From Topomyia yanbarensis (lineage: Eukaryota > Arthropoda > Insecta > Diptera > Culicidae), in NCBI RefSeq assembly GCF_030247195.1, contig NC_080671.1, positions 202,286,897 through 202,350,896 on the forward strand: 64,000 nt of DNA. The letters run 5' to 3'. Positions 34,721-46,975 of this stretch are shown here, one piece after another. Every line of letters begins with the position of its first letter. Position 1 is the first letter of the stretch. The notes beneath the pieces are model-generated. The model did not search any database, was not told where the DNA came from, and worked only from the letters and a program-made list of their open reading frames with translations. The translations under genes and the position numbers were made by a program.

Positions 34721-35298
34721 TGTTTTTTCTTCTTCTTTCCGAAAAAAACAGTTTGTTGTCTCGGTACACTAAAATTTTTTTGTTTTGCTGAGCAATCTTA
34801 TTTTACGAGCTTCCAATCACTTTTATCGACCCTTGAAGTATTTTGTTTGCTTTGGTAATCAGTGTTAAGAAAAACGACAAAAGGCACATGCAACATGTTT
34901 AAAAGACATGGCTCTACAAATGTCAAAGGTATAATAAAACTAATTAAAGCGCGTCTGTTAGTAAATATTGAAAAACTAAAGTGTGCAAAGTAGCCCCGCA
35001 TATTCAAAGTAGCCCCGCACGACGGTACTAATAGTAAATGGCGGAGTAAATGTTATCTTACGAAGTCTAAGAAACTTATAAATGAGACGTGCCGCGTCAT
35101 TGGATCCCAAAAAGAAACATGAGTGCTTTTATTCTGCGAATTAATTTCATACTCCTACCATGAGAATAGATACTTATCTCTGTAAAAACACACACATAAT
35201 ATTTCCGAACATATTTCAAATTACATTGCAAAACAAAATTTAAAAAAATTGGGAGTAGAATAAAGATGAAAGTTTGGGGTCCCAAGAAACCCCTGGTG
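34721..35298. other. Unannotated AT-rich stretch
   Basis: Nothing recognisable. Confidence 0.5.
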
Positions 35299-36705
35299 AA
35301 GAAATTTAAAAAAAATGGAACGGGTCTTCACAGTTTAAAACCAAAGTTTGTGTGGAGAACTAGAGGTGTTCAAGAGGGAAGATATCAATGAAAATGGTCA
35401 TCTTAAATGTTCGCATAAAGTCTTACATAAAATGCATATTACATCGAACAAGGAATCTATGTAATTTTTTAGCTCAATCGGACATCATTAAGGCGGTGCT
35501 GCGTTTAATTATTGATTTCATTATATTCGAAAAAATCCAAAGGGTAAGTACATGATATGTCGAAAATCAATTTCTTTTTGTCGAAAAATGTCTAAAAATA
35601 GCATGAAACGTCAGCATCAGAATTTACAATTTTCGCATTCGTGATCAGAATAAGGTGATATTTCACCTACTTCGACCAGTAATAAAAAAGCAAACATATG
35701 ATGTAACATTGTTTGCTCTCCAACTTTTCTCGACAAGACAGCATTGGATCTTATCTTTTCGCGGTATAATATGAGATGATATTTTCGCGCCAAATGTAAA
35801 ACTGCCGAATAACTAATGGTTTCGCAAAAAAACACAAAAATGAGTAGATACAGATCCTTAGAATGAAAACACTGCAATAATTTGGGGAAATAAATTCTAT
35901 ATTGTAATATATTATTGGTTTTTCCTGAACTTAATTTATCACGAGGTTCGAAGCTGCGAAATTATCACGCTTCCATACAGCATTGTCAGCAAATTATCGC
36001 AGTTTCCTGAAAGGTGAAAAGTTGGGTCCGTGCCTACTAAGGATGCAAAAGCTGTGCAACAAACTGCTTGTCGTGAGATTGAGCGAATATTTTAACCTTT
36101 GGTCAGCATCTAGAATCAAAACAAACGAAAACCGCTGAAAGAAAAAATTAAAGAATTTTAAAAAATTCACGAAACTTGGGTTTTAAACTGTGAAGATACG
36201 TTCCAATTTTTTTCAAAAATTTCTTGGCGGTGATGTAGTTGGAACTTTAAATCGCTGCAATCTTTTTATTTGTTCTGCTTCCAAGCCCAGTTCGCTGGGA
36301 AATTTTTTTGAAATCATAAGCCATTACAATGAATTTTTTGGGTCACGAATTTTTTTGGAACCAAAAAAAAATTAATTTGTTTTCGGCGGTTTTCGTTTGT
36401 TTTGACACTAGATGCTGACGTTTCATGCTATTTTTAGACATATTTCGACAAAAAAAATTGATTTTCAGCATTTGGATTTTTTCAAATATTATGAAATCAA
36501 TATTTAAACGCCGCAGCCCCTTAATGATGTCCGATTGAGCTAAAAAATTGCATAGATTCCTTGTTCGATGTAATAAGCATTTTATGTAAGACTTTATGCG
36601 AAAATTGAAGATGACCATTTGAATTGATATCTTTCCTCTTGAACACCCCTATTTCTCCATACAAACTTTGGTTTTAAACTGCTCACTTTTTTTCAAAAAT
36701 TTCTT
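35299..36705. mobile_element. Fold-back complex with nested hairpin, about 1.4 kb
   Basis: The outer arms 35299-35618 and 36411-36705 are diverged inverted copies; both contain the GTTTAAAACCAAAGTTTG block, ATCGGACATCATTAAG and AAACGTCAGCATC or its complement. A third copy of the terminal block (GTTTTAAACTGTGAAG, then TTTCAAAAATTTCTTGG) lies inside at 36178-36232. A second inverted pair, about 36100-36150 and 36371-36418 (AACAAACGAAAACCGC), brackets the sequence next to it. This is best explained by one related element inserted in another. No transposase frame is present. Confidence 0.78.
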
Positions 36706-36750
36706 AGTTTAAATATAGCAATTTCAATTTCATACAGCTCATCACCGGTG

Positions 36751-36872
36751 TAACCCTCCGGCAGTCGCGCTTATGGCCCACTGAACAAATGGCCGCTAGT
36801 GCCCTAAGACGATTTCACTAGATTTTCAGAGCAGCGTGCACTCAGTGCACTAGCGCGACTGCCGGAAGGTTA
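36751..36872 (+). mobile_element. 122-bp MITE (TAACCYTCCGGCAGTCG), copy 2
   Basis: The ends are TAACCCTCCGGCAGTCGCGC and, inverted, TAACCTTCCGGCAGTCGCGC, with TA at both ends. Length equals that of copy 1 at 32804-32925, and the interior is near-identical in inverted orientation. Being 122 bp it cannot code for a transposase; TA targets and proximity suggest Tc1/mariner mobilisation, which is inference. Confidence 0.92.
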
Positions 36873-36903
36873 AAGAAATATATAGACTGATTATACCTAA
36901 GTT

Positions 36904-37037
36904 TAACCCTTAAAGGCGCAAAGCAATTTTTTTCAAATTTTCTGAAAATTGTCTCTCAGCAATAATACGTTACTCTGATAATTTTAAGATGGTTTGCGCA
37001 ATGTTGTTTTAAAACAACATTGCGCATTTAAGGGTTA
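36904..37037. mobile_element. 134-bp MITE with TTAACCCTTAAAKGCGCAA ends
   Basis: Left TAACCCTTAAAGGCGCAAAG and inverted right TAACCCTTAAATGCGCAATG form the TIR, with TA at both borders. The 3' part contains its own palindrome GCGCAATGTTGTTTTAAAAC and its complement. It lies 31 bp from the 122-bp MITE. Confidence 0.85.
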
Positions 37038-38883
37038 AGTGTGTGCAGCATCGAATACACCGATGTGATGCCCTGTCAAAATCGAAAATGCCATAAATCT
37101 TGCGCTCACTTTTAATTTAAATGTTTTAATAGAACATACAGCGTGTATCTACTGTCAAGCTGAAATATGGCGGGGAATTTTTGGTGTCATTTTCCCAACT
37201 CAAGTACGTAAGCACAAATCGCTAGACATTCCCAAACAGTTTTTGGTCAACCAGCATTCACTCCGATTTATGATCATCCCACTTAACGCTGATTTTGCAT
37301 TACTAATTTGATTCCAGCATGCACACTTTATCCGCAGCGTTTCGTTTTACCGACGTAATTACTATTTAATGATACACGCTAGCGCAATGAATACTGAATT
37401 TAAATTTTAGCACCACGCGAATAATAGATGCACCAAAATACCACCCTCTTTTCGACACTGCGAGAATAAGTGACTAACGAGGGTAAGAAATAATACATTC
37501 TACACAAAGACCATTATTTACTAGCCACCAATCATCTTACCGCAATAAAAAAAAGAACGAGAGCATGGAGAATGTATGGGGAAATTATAGTTTATTGCCT
37601 CTTTTTTCGAAGAGGGAGTTTTTATTACACTAAATGGCACAGGAAATGTTAAAGATTTTGATTTATGGTGCTAATAAATCCAGCCGTTTTCCTTTTGACT
37701 TGTGAATTTAGGGCCGAGCCACATCAGAAAACGGCGGTGCTGAAGGCAAACGGTGCTTTCCGTATTATCGGGTCAAGTCCTTCTCCAGTGGTTCTTTGTT
37801 TGATTTATAACACATGTCTGTGGTAATTTGGGACTGTATGATTGTTTTTCTGTCGGGAAGATGGGCGAGAAAACACTTATTTCATACGGTTGAAGGAAAT
37901 GATAAAACTAATTGATTGTTTGGTGTCTTCCCGTTTTGATAGGCAGTATTAAATAGTACGAGCGTTAGATTATAGCTTCTCTATCTACACATATATTTTC
38001 AATGAGGTGATAATATATTATTTCCCACAAACAGTATTGTACAGGATGAGGGTGAATAATTCTAGTCCATATACAATACAATGGAGAGATAAAATACGTT
38101 CATTGGCACATAACAACGCTGATATTCCGGATAACTGTTTCAGCAAGATATCAACTTACGACAACGATAAAGAAATCCAACAAAACGAGTTTACAATGAC
38201 ATCGCAAAACAAGTTCTTGACGTAGGACTTATGTCGTTCATTACTTTACTATACTATGGTATATTTTAACCTTTTCAAAACTGAAGCGATACTTTGAACC
38301 ATAATAACATTCGTCGAGCGGAAGTATTCAACGCCTGCTACTTATACCATGTTTGATACATTAAACTTGTTTATATTGTAAAACAAGTACTTTTAAAGCA
38401 AGTTCTTTCGAAATCTTTAGAATACCGAGCGAGTTATTTTTGATCAGAATTATGATCAGATATAGTTCGATCGAGTGCAATGTGTATGAATTTAAACAGA
38501 AAGTTGGAGTCTTTGATGACGAATCTAATTCAACATCCAGTTTACCATAAGTTTTGAGAAGAGTTTATTTATGCACTGACCTAGAGCACGGCGCAAAGTG
38601 AAAACTTAAAGAATACGAAGGAAGAAACTGAAAATACGGAAGATATAACATGCTATCTTCACTCGATGTTTGACACGACGCCACTGATTTTTTTTAGCAG
38701 CTGTTAAAAACCTTTCAATGCAACACATCATAAAATCATCTTTGTATTCCACATGAATATGCAAAAAGATGAGCCGATAATGTCCGAAATATGGGCGGAA
38801 TATTGTGACGGTACTTGAACTGATATTTCAAATCTAATGATAGGCATAGTAATCAACGATCCACCAACAAGCCCACAGTAGCC
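37038..38883. other. Unannotated
   Basis: No repeat, TIR or coding family recognised. The plus-strand ORF 38007-38225 and others are unremarkable. Confidence 0.45.
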
Positions 38884-39100
38884 ACCTGAAACTCCACTTG
38901 AAACTGTGATTCTACTTGAAATTCTACGTGTAATTCCACTTAAAATTACGCATGCAATTCCACGTAAATTTTCACGTGAAATTCCGTGAAATTTTTGCAT
39001 AGATTTTTGCTTGTAATTTGACGTAAGAATTTCACATGAATTTTGACGTTAGATTCCGCTTGAAATTCCAAATGATGTTCTAAGCGAAATTCCACGTAAA
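38884..39100. repeat. Degenerate 12-bp array (GAAATTCCACGT), small copy
   Basis: About 18 units of a 12-bp motif near TTGAAATTCCAC / GTGAAATTCCGT. It is the same consensus as the long array at 62443-63340 but more diverged. The minus-strand ORF through it is a by-product of the unit length. Confidence 0.85.
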
Positions 39101-40055
39101 AAGTTAGAGGGATGTTATAAGTGACTAGTTTGAATGTAGCGCTTGCAGCGTATTGTGAAAATCTAGGGTGGAAAGCGAATTAAGTGAATAGGAAACGTTT
39201 GACAAATTTCGAATGTCGGAGCATAGTGATACGCAATTTTCTGAAACAGTGTTCAAGGGAGTATTTTTCTAACTCATATTCCAATTGGATCACAAAATAC
39301 CACTACACAACTTCTCGATGTGACATGTGGGTACCCACAAAAATATTCTTTGTGCTTAGCGGATTGCTGTAGTGGGACCCGGAACGCGTTTAATTGATTT
39401 TCTGCTCACCGATTGCTTTTTTGTTAGCCTACAATCAATGTCATGCACGCAGCCAAATAGCTAGTGAATTTCATAAGAAAATCATTTATTTTTGGCCACA
39501 AGTAAGACGTATGTAAATCATACGATCATCGGTTTGCTATGATTTTATTCTCCATGATTTTTCTTAAGAAAATATTATACATTTATCTTTTGTTTATAAA
39601 AATCATAATATGCTCACATGGAATTCAAACAGGTAACATATGCTATAGCTTATAAAATGTTAAAACAATTATAAAAGTCGTATATTTTCATATTATTCGT
39701 ATAAAAACATAAACGCAGAACTTTATTTATGCATCGATAGCATACTTTTTTATCTACTAGAAGTAAATGCTAGAAAATGCATAAAAATCACAGCAGAATA
39801 AAAGAGACGGGAATAGAAAGCATAGTAACTATGCATATTTTTATTTCTCAGTGTAGTTTTATTACTTTTTAGGGATCATTCTTATCAATTTCGCTTTACG
39901 TTTTGTCTGAGTGTGGGAGACTGGAATGCGATGACTTTCAATCAACTGTGAACATGGTTTTATGTGTGGTTTTAGATCAAGACGTATAGATCATTGCATG
40001 AAAATATTTAACCTCAAGTTTTTAATGTTTAGAGAGTTTATTTGCATGGACTTTT
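39101..40055. other. Unannotated AT-rich stretch
   Basis: No recognisable feature. Confidence 0.5.
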
Positions 40056-40410
40056 TGCGGTAAATGCGGAAAAAAAAATTATTTTTAAAAATAGTGTTGA
40101 AAAATTGTTCATTTGTATAACCATATATAATAAAATATTATTCTTATTCACACGACTTTTAACTGTAAGAGATTCCTCAGAACTTTTGCATTTGCTATTA
40201 ATAAATTCCGTACATTGTAAGGCAAACATTATACATTCAAAAACGTTCTACTGCAGTAATAGGAAAACTTTTATTTTAGCAACCTGAATAATTGAATTAT
40301 TTGAATAAATGAAACATATATTGTATATTTTTTTCTTTAAATTTTCATATTTTCAATGTTATTGACATATGAAAATGAAATGGATATTTTCCGCATTTAC
40401 GTAGTAAAAA
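40056..40410. mobile_element. Possible MITE with GTAAATGCGGAAAA ends
   Basis: TTTTTGCGGTAAATGCGGAA at left and, inverted, TTTTTACTACGTAAATGCGG at right share GTAAATGCGGAAAA and a T-rich start. Interior about 320 bp, AT-rich, without a convincing ORF. No target duplication beyond A/T runs. Confidence 0.45.
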
Positions 40411-40469
40411 CCACCTTTCATTCTTAAATGAATTTCACAAAAAAAATTAAGGTCGAAATACCAGTACTT

Positions 40470-40685
40470 CTATATAGTAGCGCATATATTCCAATACAGT
40501 GAAATAAAAACATATTGTATTTCATCAATAATAAGTTTTTGGATTGACTCGCTTCGTGTTTTTTTTATGAATGGTGACCAAACAATACTACAATATTCTA
40601 AAATAGACCGAACAGATGCTACGTAAAGAGTTTTAATTGTGTAAGGATCTTGAAAGTGATACTGGACGAGATATCGATCCATCAA
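40470..40685 (-). pseudogene. LINE ORF2 fragment (thumb/C-terminal side of RT)
   Basis: The minus-strand frame reads FQDPYTIKTLYVASVRSILE then YCSIVWSPF and ESIQKLI. This is the conserved block following the RT palm in Jockey-type LINEs (DPYxLKxLYxxLVRSxLEYxSxVWxP). The rest of the protein is absent. On its 5' side it is directly abutted by a SINE in the same orientation. Confidence 0.8.
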
Positions 40686-40843
40686 CTCATGGACCGGGGA
40701 CCAACGGCTTTACTTCCCTTCCGAAGGAAGACGTGACCACAGATTTTTTCACCTCAGAAAAATCTCAACGACCTCGGCTGGAATTGAACCCAGGACAACT
40801 GGAATGAGTGGCGGTCACTCTTACCACTCAACCACCGGCGTCC
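40686..40843 (-). mobile_element. tRNA-related SINE, second family
   Basis: On the minus strand, GCCGGTGGTTGAGTGGTAAG (A box at 40824-40834) and GGGTTCAATTCCAGCC (B box at 40780-40790) form a tRNA-like head. A body with TTTTTCTGAGGTG, GTGGTCACGTCTTCCTTCGG and GAAGTAAAGCCGTTGGTCC follows. No poly-A tail separates its 3' end from the LINE fragment. It is different from Feilai. Confidence 0.75.
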
Positions 40844-41083
40844 GTCTATTATTAAAAATAGGTGATTTTATGGACAAAATATCCCAAAACTCTAACTTCC
40901 GTATTTTTCAAGAAACATGTGTATTCTCATTCAAATACTAAGATTGCTCCCTTTAAAAATGTAATTTTCTAAAGGCTAGTTCGAAAGTTCTAGCATTTAA
41001 TGTATTTTCCTCTAATATTTTCCCAAATAGCCAATGGCAAGAACTTCAATTGAAGTGGACGAGAGTCAAACTATGTGGTATTT

Positions 41084-41853
41084 CGTCGCTGTTGTGCTAT
41101 CTTATGACAAACGCCATTTTGGGGTAAACTGAGTTAGATATGCAACATTACTAATCTGAAAATTCTCTACAAAATGGCGTTTTCAGAATTTTGAAATTTT
41201 GCTTGGTTACTGAGGTATAGCGAAAAAAGTGATGAGAAATTGTCAGTTTTTTGCTTTAAATCACTGTATCTTGGGATTCGCTTAAGTTATGTAGAAGTTT
41301 TTGATGTTTTTATATGTAAAAATGTCTGAGGAATACAATGGCATAATATTTTTTAAAATAAAAATACATGTATTGCGAGAAATATGCAGTTTTACTTTTA
41401 AATTGGCAATATTTCGTGTTTGGCAACACTGTAATTAAAAATTACTATTTTTACTAGATTGCTTGCTCAATTTCCTTCAAAATGCATCTCATCGATTGTT
41501 TCTAGGCCGAATAAAGCCGAAGATATTAATAGAAGTTAATAATTGATGCTTTTTTTCTATGGAAAATTTTCCATGCACAATTATGACACGCCATACAAAT
41601 TTTGCCATCAATACACGCCTACGACACGTGTGAGTGCGACTTTTGTTTACATTTATAGTGAAAACTCGCAACATAGTCAACTGAACTTCGTGGTATTTGA
41701 GAGTTTCATACAGAATAGATTGAAGCATTAATTGTCTTCTTTGAATTGTTTTTACCATTTATAAGTTTCAAGATATTCAATCTCAAACTTTAAAAATCGT
41801 TTTTCTCGAAATGTGCTAAATGGCGCTTGTCATAAGATAGCACAACAGCGACG
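41084..41853. mobile_element. 770-bp MITE with CGTCGCTGTTGTGC ends
   Basis: The TIR CGTCGCTGTTGTGCTATCTT continues through ATGACAAACGCCATTT at left and is matched at right (AAATGGCGCTTGTCAT, then AAGATAGCACAACAGCGACG), about 36 bp with very few mismatches. ATTT flanks both sides (41080-41083 and 41854-41857). The interior is AT-rich, and the overlapping ORFs near 41490-41760 have no transposase motif. Confidence 0.88.
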
Positions 41854-42586
41854 ATTTCGCATCTGAGCTAGCTTTCACACTTGTCACAATATATAGGGGG
41901 GCTTTGAGAATTACAAAAAAATGCAATACCCTACACTATAAAAACACTAACTTCGAATAACTTTACCCCAAAAAGTTACAAAATAGTCTTAACTGAAAAA
42001 TATTAGGATTTAATTTGGTAGAAATTTATCGTAAATTTGAATGGAAGTACTCGAAAAAAAGTTATGTAGCATATTTTTTGAGAAAGAGTCCAATAAAATT
42101 GACAGCAGAAAAATTCACATTGAATTTACACAGCAATCATAGAAGATAGGAATACGATGTTGATGAACGAATGAAAGAATAATCAGCCTAATTTGGAGCC
42201 CTCCTTATTTTGGACTGCCAATTACTTCAAATTCGTTTGGTTTGATGAAGATAGTTATATTCTTTGGGTTGTGTTTAGGTCCCAGCATAGTTAGTTCATC
42301 TTTAATTCCTTTAAATTAATCATAATTCACAGTTGAAAAATTGATATCGAAAACGATTCTTAATTCCACTCGGGAGAAGTGATGCACTTTTAAATTGGAT
42401 TTAAGAATACTAACTTATTGTGATCTAATAATTTGGTCTCTATTTGGATCCTGCATTTTATGTGTTTGAAATGGTTAGTTTGTGAAGTTTTACTTAGAAG
42501 TATAAAATAACTAGCGTCAAATTATATTGGACGCAGCTAGATTTTCTATATGAGATATAAAGTAGCGATAAGTCGAATATTTATTA
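41854..42586. other. Unannotated AT-rich stretch
   Basis: Nothing recognisable. Confidence 0.5.
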
Positions 42587-43026
42587 TACAGACCCGTTTT
42601 TATCAGCCCCTTGGTGAATTTGAGGCTGATAAAACAGGTACATTGATAAAATCGGGACATATATTTTTCTGTCTTTTTAATAAACCGAAGCTTTTAAAAT
42701 ATTCTTCTTTGTTCCTTAGATATATCCTTGCAACCTTTTCTGATTATTTACTTTAAGTTCCCCTTAAGGGGGTCTGAGAGTGCAAAATTTTAAAAAGAAT
42801 CAATATTTTTATTTTTGCATTTTTCGGATCCTTAGAGATAAGCAATATCTGCCCAAGAAAGGATTTACTCGCTTGGACTTGGTTCGTCTGCTACAGCCCA
42901 TCAAACTACCAACTATCAATTATCATATGAAGCTGATAAAATCGGGTCAATAAGCTGATAAAATCGGGGGTAGATAGAATCGGGGGCTGATAAAATCGGG
43001 TGCTGAAAAATTGGGTCCCCACTGTA
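42587..43026. mobile_element. mariner-like MITE with GCTGATAAAATCGGG repeats
   Basis: The left end is TACAGACCCGTTTTTATCAG. The right end, inverted, is TACAGTGGGGACCCAATTTT, followed by TCAGC. At the right end GCTGATAAAATCGGG occurs several times in tandem (about 42930-43000), with one copy or more inverted at the left. TA at both borders and TACAGTG ends are typical of Tc1/mariner elements. The small internal ORF is not a transposase. Confidence 0.75.
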
Positions 43027-45645
43027 ATTGTAATTTTTATTAATTAAAATTACTGGACTTTTGGTATTTCAGGTTTGCTTGGGTAATCGTGCTGATAATT
43101 TGAATTACTTCATTTTCAGCAAAGTAGGTCTGCCAAATTCTATATGCATAGTTAGTAGAGTAGTTGTGTAGGATGGTATAATAAGCCCCATCAGGCTAAA
43201 ATGTCAGATTTCCATTCAATGGACGACATAATTATCTGAAGCAAATAAGTAATTTTTATGGCATTTTTCATGTGTTGCAGAACAGCAACTGATACAAACT
43301 TATCAAAAGATGTAAGCTTCCATTGTTTTTCTATAAGCATTTGATTTAATTTGAAACAGTTAGATTTGGCTGAACTGTCTGCTACTAAGTGTATTGTTAG
43401 AGAAGCTTTCTAAGTGCTTAGAGTGGCTAGCGGCTAACAATACAACTCTATAACGTTCTCGATAGTATGTACCATTATTAGCAAAATAACGTTTTAGTCA
43501 ATTATGGATCTTAAATAATACATTGTTTAAGCGATTGCACCACTGTAGAATTTTGAAACAATCGAATTTCTATTTATTAGTCTAAAATGTGCTTTAGGAT
43601 GTAAAAAATGATATCCCAAAACATGGAGAACGAAAACAATTCAAAAATATACAAATTTTCAATTTTGTGAGCAATCAAAAAGGCTCTTCTTGTACAGATT
43701 ACATGTAAATCCATTCATAAATATTCTAATCCAAGTGATCCTAATAATCATATTTATCTTAAAATATTTGGTGAATTGTAGGTTTTACAGAAAGTTTGAC
43801 CTTATATTTTGTAACTGGACAATAATGGCCACATAGGCACGTCGGTTCGTCGGTGGTTTTAGTGCAGACTTTGACATACACATTATTTATCGGTGGGCAA
43901 GCTACTGATGGCTAATTATGACATCTTAACATTTAGATAACCAGTCGGGCTTAGTTCGAGGTTACTTCACTATCAACACGAAAGAATTTTGACACCATGT
44001 GTGGGGTCCGATATCCGCACTTTTTAAAGTACCAGAATATATAGAAATGACAAATGGGTTTAGCTAGAAAGTACTGAATGTATGCTACAATCTAATTGTT
44101 TAATGGTTGAATTATTATAGGCGGTTGTGCAAGATACCGTTAGTGATAATTATCATTAATTATAATTAATGACCGAGGAATAACATTACTGCCCAATGCT
44201 ATAACTTCCTGGATTGAAAGGTGTGTCATAGTTCGAACGCACACAAAAAAATATGAATTTAATTTTTCAGCAAAATTTCAAATAGGGCACAATTTAGCAA
44301 ATCATAATTCTACTACATGTCCGGTACATGGGTCCCAAATGTACATGCTTCTTCCCTAAGAGTGTAGTTCTTAATAACTGTAGCGCTCAGAAATAAATCC
44401 CGAATGCAGCTAGGCGAATTTCGTTTGAATATCGTAAGTAAAATTGCTCGTGTCAAAAGAGTTGAAATAAATTACCAACGAATAAATATATTATGCGATG
44501 ACGAAGCAAACATTTTCCCAACAAGTCGTCTGTTCCTGAGGAACAATAAGGACCGTCGGCAAGATTTTGCCTCCCTGGCCTGGTTTGCTCCCCTGATGCT
44601 AGCTAGTAAAGCATTCGCGACTGATGTTGAATGTCGAGCAGTGAGCTGTGTTGAGCCCTGAGCTAGACGGCAGCGTCGGATGTGATGTGTGGCCGGAAAA
44701 GTAACGTATAGTCCGTCCCGGGGAACATAAAACATAATGTAAAGATATCCTCCTTTCAGCGGCAAGCATATAAGATGAATGAGCAGTCAGTCTCTCCACA
44801 CTCGGCTCAAAAGGCAGAAGTGCCGGCTTGGTGCTGTGCAAAACAGTGGAGTATTTGTGTATCACTTTATGAATGATTTATTGTATCCTGTCTAACCCTC
44901 GTCCTTTCGACAGATTCACTGATTCTTCTGGTCGTTTGTTTTGTGTGCTGCTTTTCTGGTTAGTAGAACCTATGCCGCTGCCCGACCTTCCTCTTGCAGG
45001 CGAATTTATAAAAAGCTATCTGGTGGCCAGTGCACTATGGTTCCAAATCAAATATAAGAAGGCAAAATTGTTTACTATCATAGAAGTAGGGAAATTTCTT
45101 CGTAGCTTCTGACACCGCTGCATTTTGAAGAAAATTGGCCAAGGAATTTAGAAAAAACTAGTATTTTTTGGTTACAGTATTGCCAAATATGCAATTATAA
45201 CAAAAAACTTCTATTGCCCCAATCTTTGTTTTACGTCTACTTTGTGCTGAATTTATAATAATGGCGACTTTGCTGTCAATTTAAAAATAACTGCATGCCA
45301 GTCAAGTATAGAAAGTGATATCCCAAATTTCGAATATATTTTTGGAATAACTGTAATGGATCTAGAGTGGACACGCATATGTTTTCAAATTATTGAGTCT
45401 TCTTCGATCTTCCATATTAAAAATTGGCCTTACTCATTGCTGATAACCCTTATCATATTGAAAATTACTTGCACTGTATATTTTGAAAACTACGTCACCT
45501 TATATGTCGTAAACTATCACAAATTCTAGAGAACATCACAACCCCCTCATGATTTGAAAGGCTGGAGTCCAAAAGGGGATGATCCACATTTTTTTTTTCT
45601 GAAATTGAACTATTAAATAATTTATTTTGGTTTTTGACCTAAGTG
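43027..45645. other. 2.6-kb stretch without recognised genes or repeats
   Basis: AT-rich with a more balanced, CpG-containing segment at about 44500-44860. No transposon family motif. ORFs overlapping on both strands at 44404-44865 are mutually exclusive and unconvincing. Confidence 0.4.
44765..44805 (+). promoter_or_regulatory. Weak candidate core promoter
   Basis: CATATAAGA (TATA-like, 44769-44774) is followed by GTCAGTCTC, an insect initiator-like TCAGT, but only about 20 bp downstream. A less typical CCACACT is at the expected 30 bp. No following gene is recognised, so this is a guess based on motifs. Confidence 0.18.
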
Positions 45646-45651
45646 CCAATA

Positions 45652-46826
45652 CTAGAGTGCCCAGAAAAATAAAGAATTTTGGAAAACTCACCCGGCCCAC
45701 CACTGAGTCAATTCCTAGTCCCACCAGGAGTACTTGCACCAAATTTGAAGCAAATCGGACAAGTCTAGCTACCGGACCAACGTGCCTGAAGTTTGTATGG
45801 GATTTTTCGACAATTTACATGGAGAAAACCCACTAGCTCGCATTTTCACCGCTAGGTGGCACTGTATGCATCGTAGTATCGCTGTAAGTGAAAATAAGAA
45901 AGATAATTTAATTGTCTACAACTTTGTCGAAGACTGCTTGTCAATCCGGCTTTGTTGAAAGAAGTTGTTAAACTTTTAGCGAAGTGATGTCTGAGTCAGT
46001 TTTGCATGGGGCCTAGCAGTACATGGCAGTGTATCAGTACTAGGTTCAAACAAACTAAACATTTTGTGGAATAATGGTTAGATTTAGCTCAATAGTATGT
46101 TCGGAAGAATTGTAGTACATAATACGAATTATGTTTTGGTTAGAAAATTTTAGTTCCACCTGTGACCGCATAGATGGCGCCAACACTAACTTTTCAACGG
46201 AGAGAGATAAAATATCGAGATGTTTGGAAGAATTACTGCAAAAGGCTTGTTCTACAACTTTGTAGAAGACACCTAATTTCTATCTCTCTCCGTTGAAAAG
46301 TTAGTGTTAGCGCCATCTATTCGGTCACAGGTGGAACTAAAATTTTTCAACCAAAACATAACTCGTATTATGTACTACAATTCTTCCGAACATACTATTG
46401 AGCTAGATATAACAATTATTCCACAAAATGTTTAGTTTGTTAGAACCTAGTACTGATACACTACCATGTACTGCTAGGCCCCATGCAAAACTGACTCAGA
46501 CATCACTTAGTTAAAAGTTTAATAACTTTTCTTGTTCGAGTCGGATCGCTTTGCAATCTTCAACAAAGTTGTAGATAATAGAATTATCTTCTTAAGTTTC
46601 ACTTTTGGTGATAATCTGATGTGCACAGTGCCACCTAGCGGGGAAAATGTGCGAAAGTGGGTTTTCTCCATGTAAATTGTCGAAAAATCCCATACAAACT
46701 TCAAGCACGTTGGTCCGGTAGCTAGACTTGTTCGATTTGGCTCAAATTTGGAGCAGACACTCCTGATGGGACTAGGAATCGACTCAGGGGTGGGCCGATG
46801 GGGGTCATTTTTTTCTGTCACTCTAG
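45652..46826. mobile_element. 1.18-kb fold-back element with CCAATA target duplications
   Basis: The two halves (45652 to about 46235, about 46270-46826) are diverged inverted copies. The ends are CTAGAGTGCCCAGAAAAA and CACTCTAG preceded by TTTTTTCTGT. CCAATA flanks both sides exactly (45646-45651 and 46827-46832). Shared blocks include CCTAGTCCCACCAGGAGTAC-type sequence, CCATACAAACTTC, CCTAGCGG and GTTTAGTTTGTT. Minor ORFs are mirrored on both arms and are not genes. The superfamily is unassigned. Confidence 0.9.
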
Positions 46827-46844
46827 CCAATACCTTATTGAAGA

Positions 46845-46975
46845 CTGGTGTGGTATCCAAAACGGAAAAATGATCGAAATGGTGAGATGAAGCTAAGCAA
46901 TTTTGTGAAAAAAAAATTCCCCCAGAGGCGAGGATTCGAACTCCGGCCCACTGCACTATCCCTTATGCTATCCCT
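46845..46975 (-). mobile_element. tRNA-like SINE, minus copy of a head-to-head pair
   Basis: On the minus strand AGGGATAGTGCAGTGGGCCG (A-box region) is followed by GAGTTCGAATCC (B box, 46932-46943), GCCTCTGGGGGAATTTTTTT and a body with TTGCTTAGCTTCATCTCACC. Compared with the plus copy it lacks about 17 bp of the anticodon-arm region. It begins within a few bases of the CCAATA duplication of the fold-back element. Confidence 0.65.

Noticed and set aside
46519..46956. 145-codon minus-strand ORF, partly repeated at 45627-45836 on plus
   Set aside because: The two share peptide because they are mirror copies in the arms of one fold-back element.
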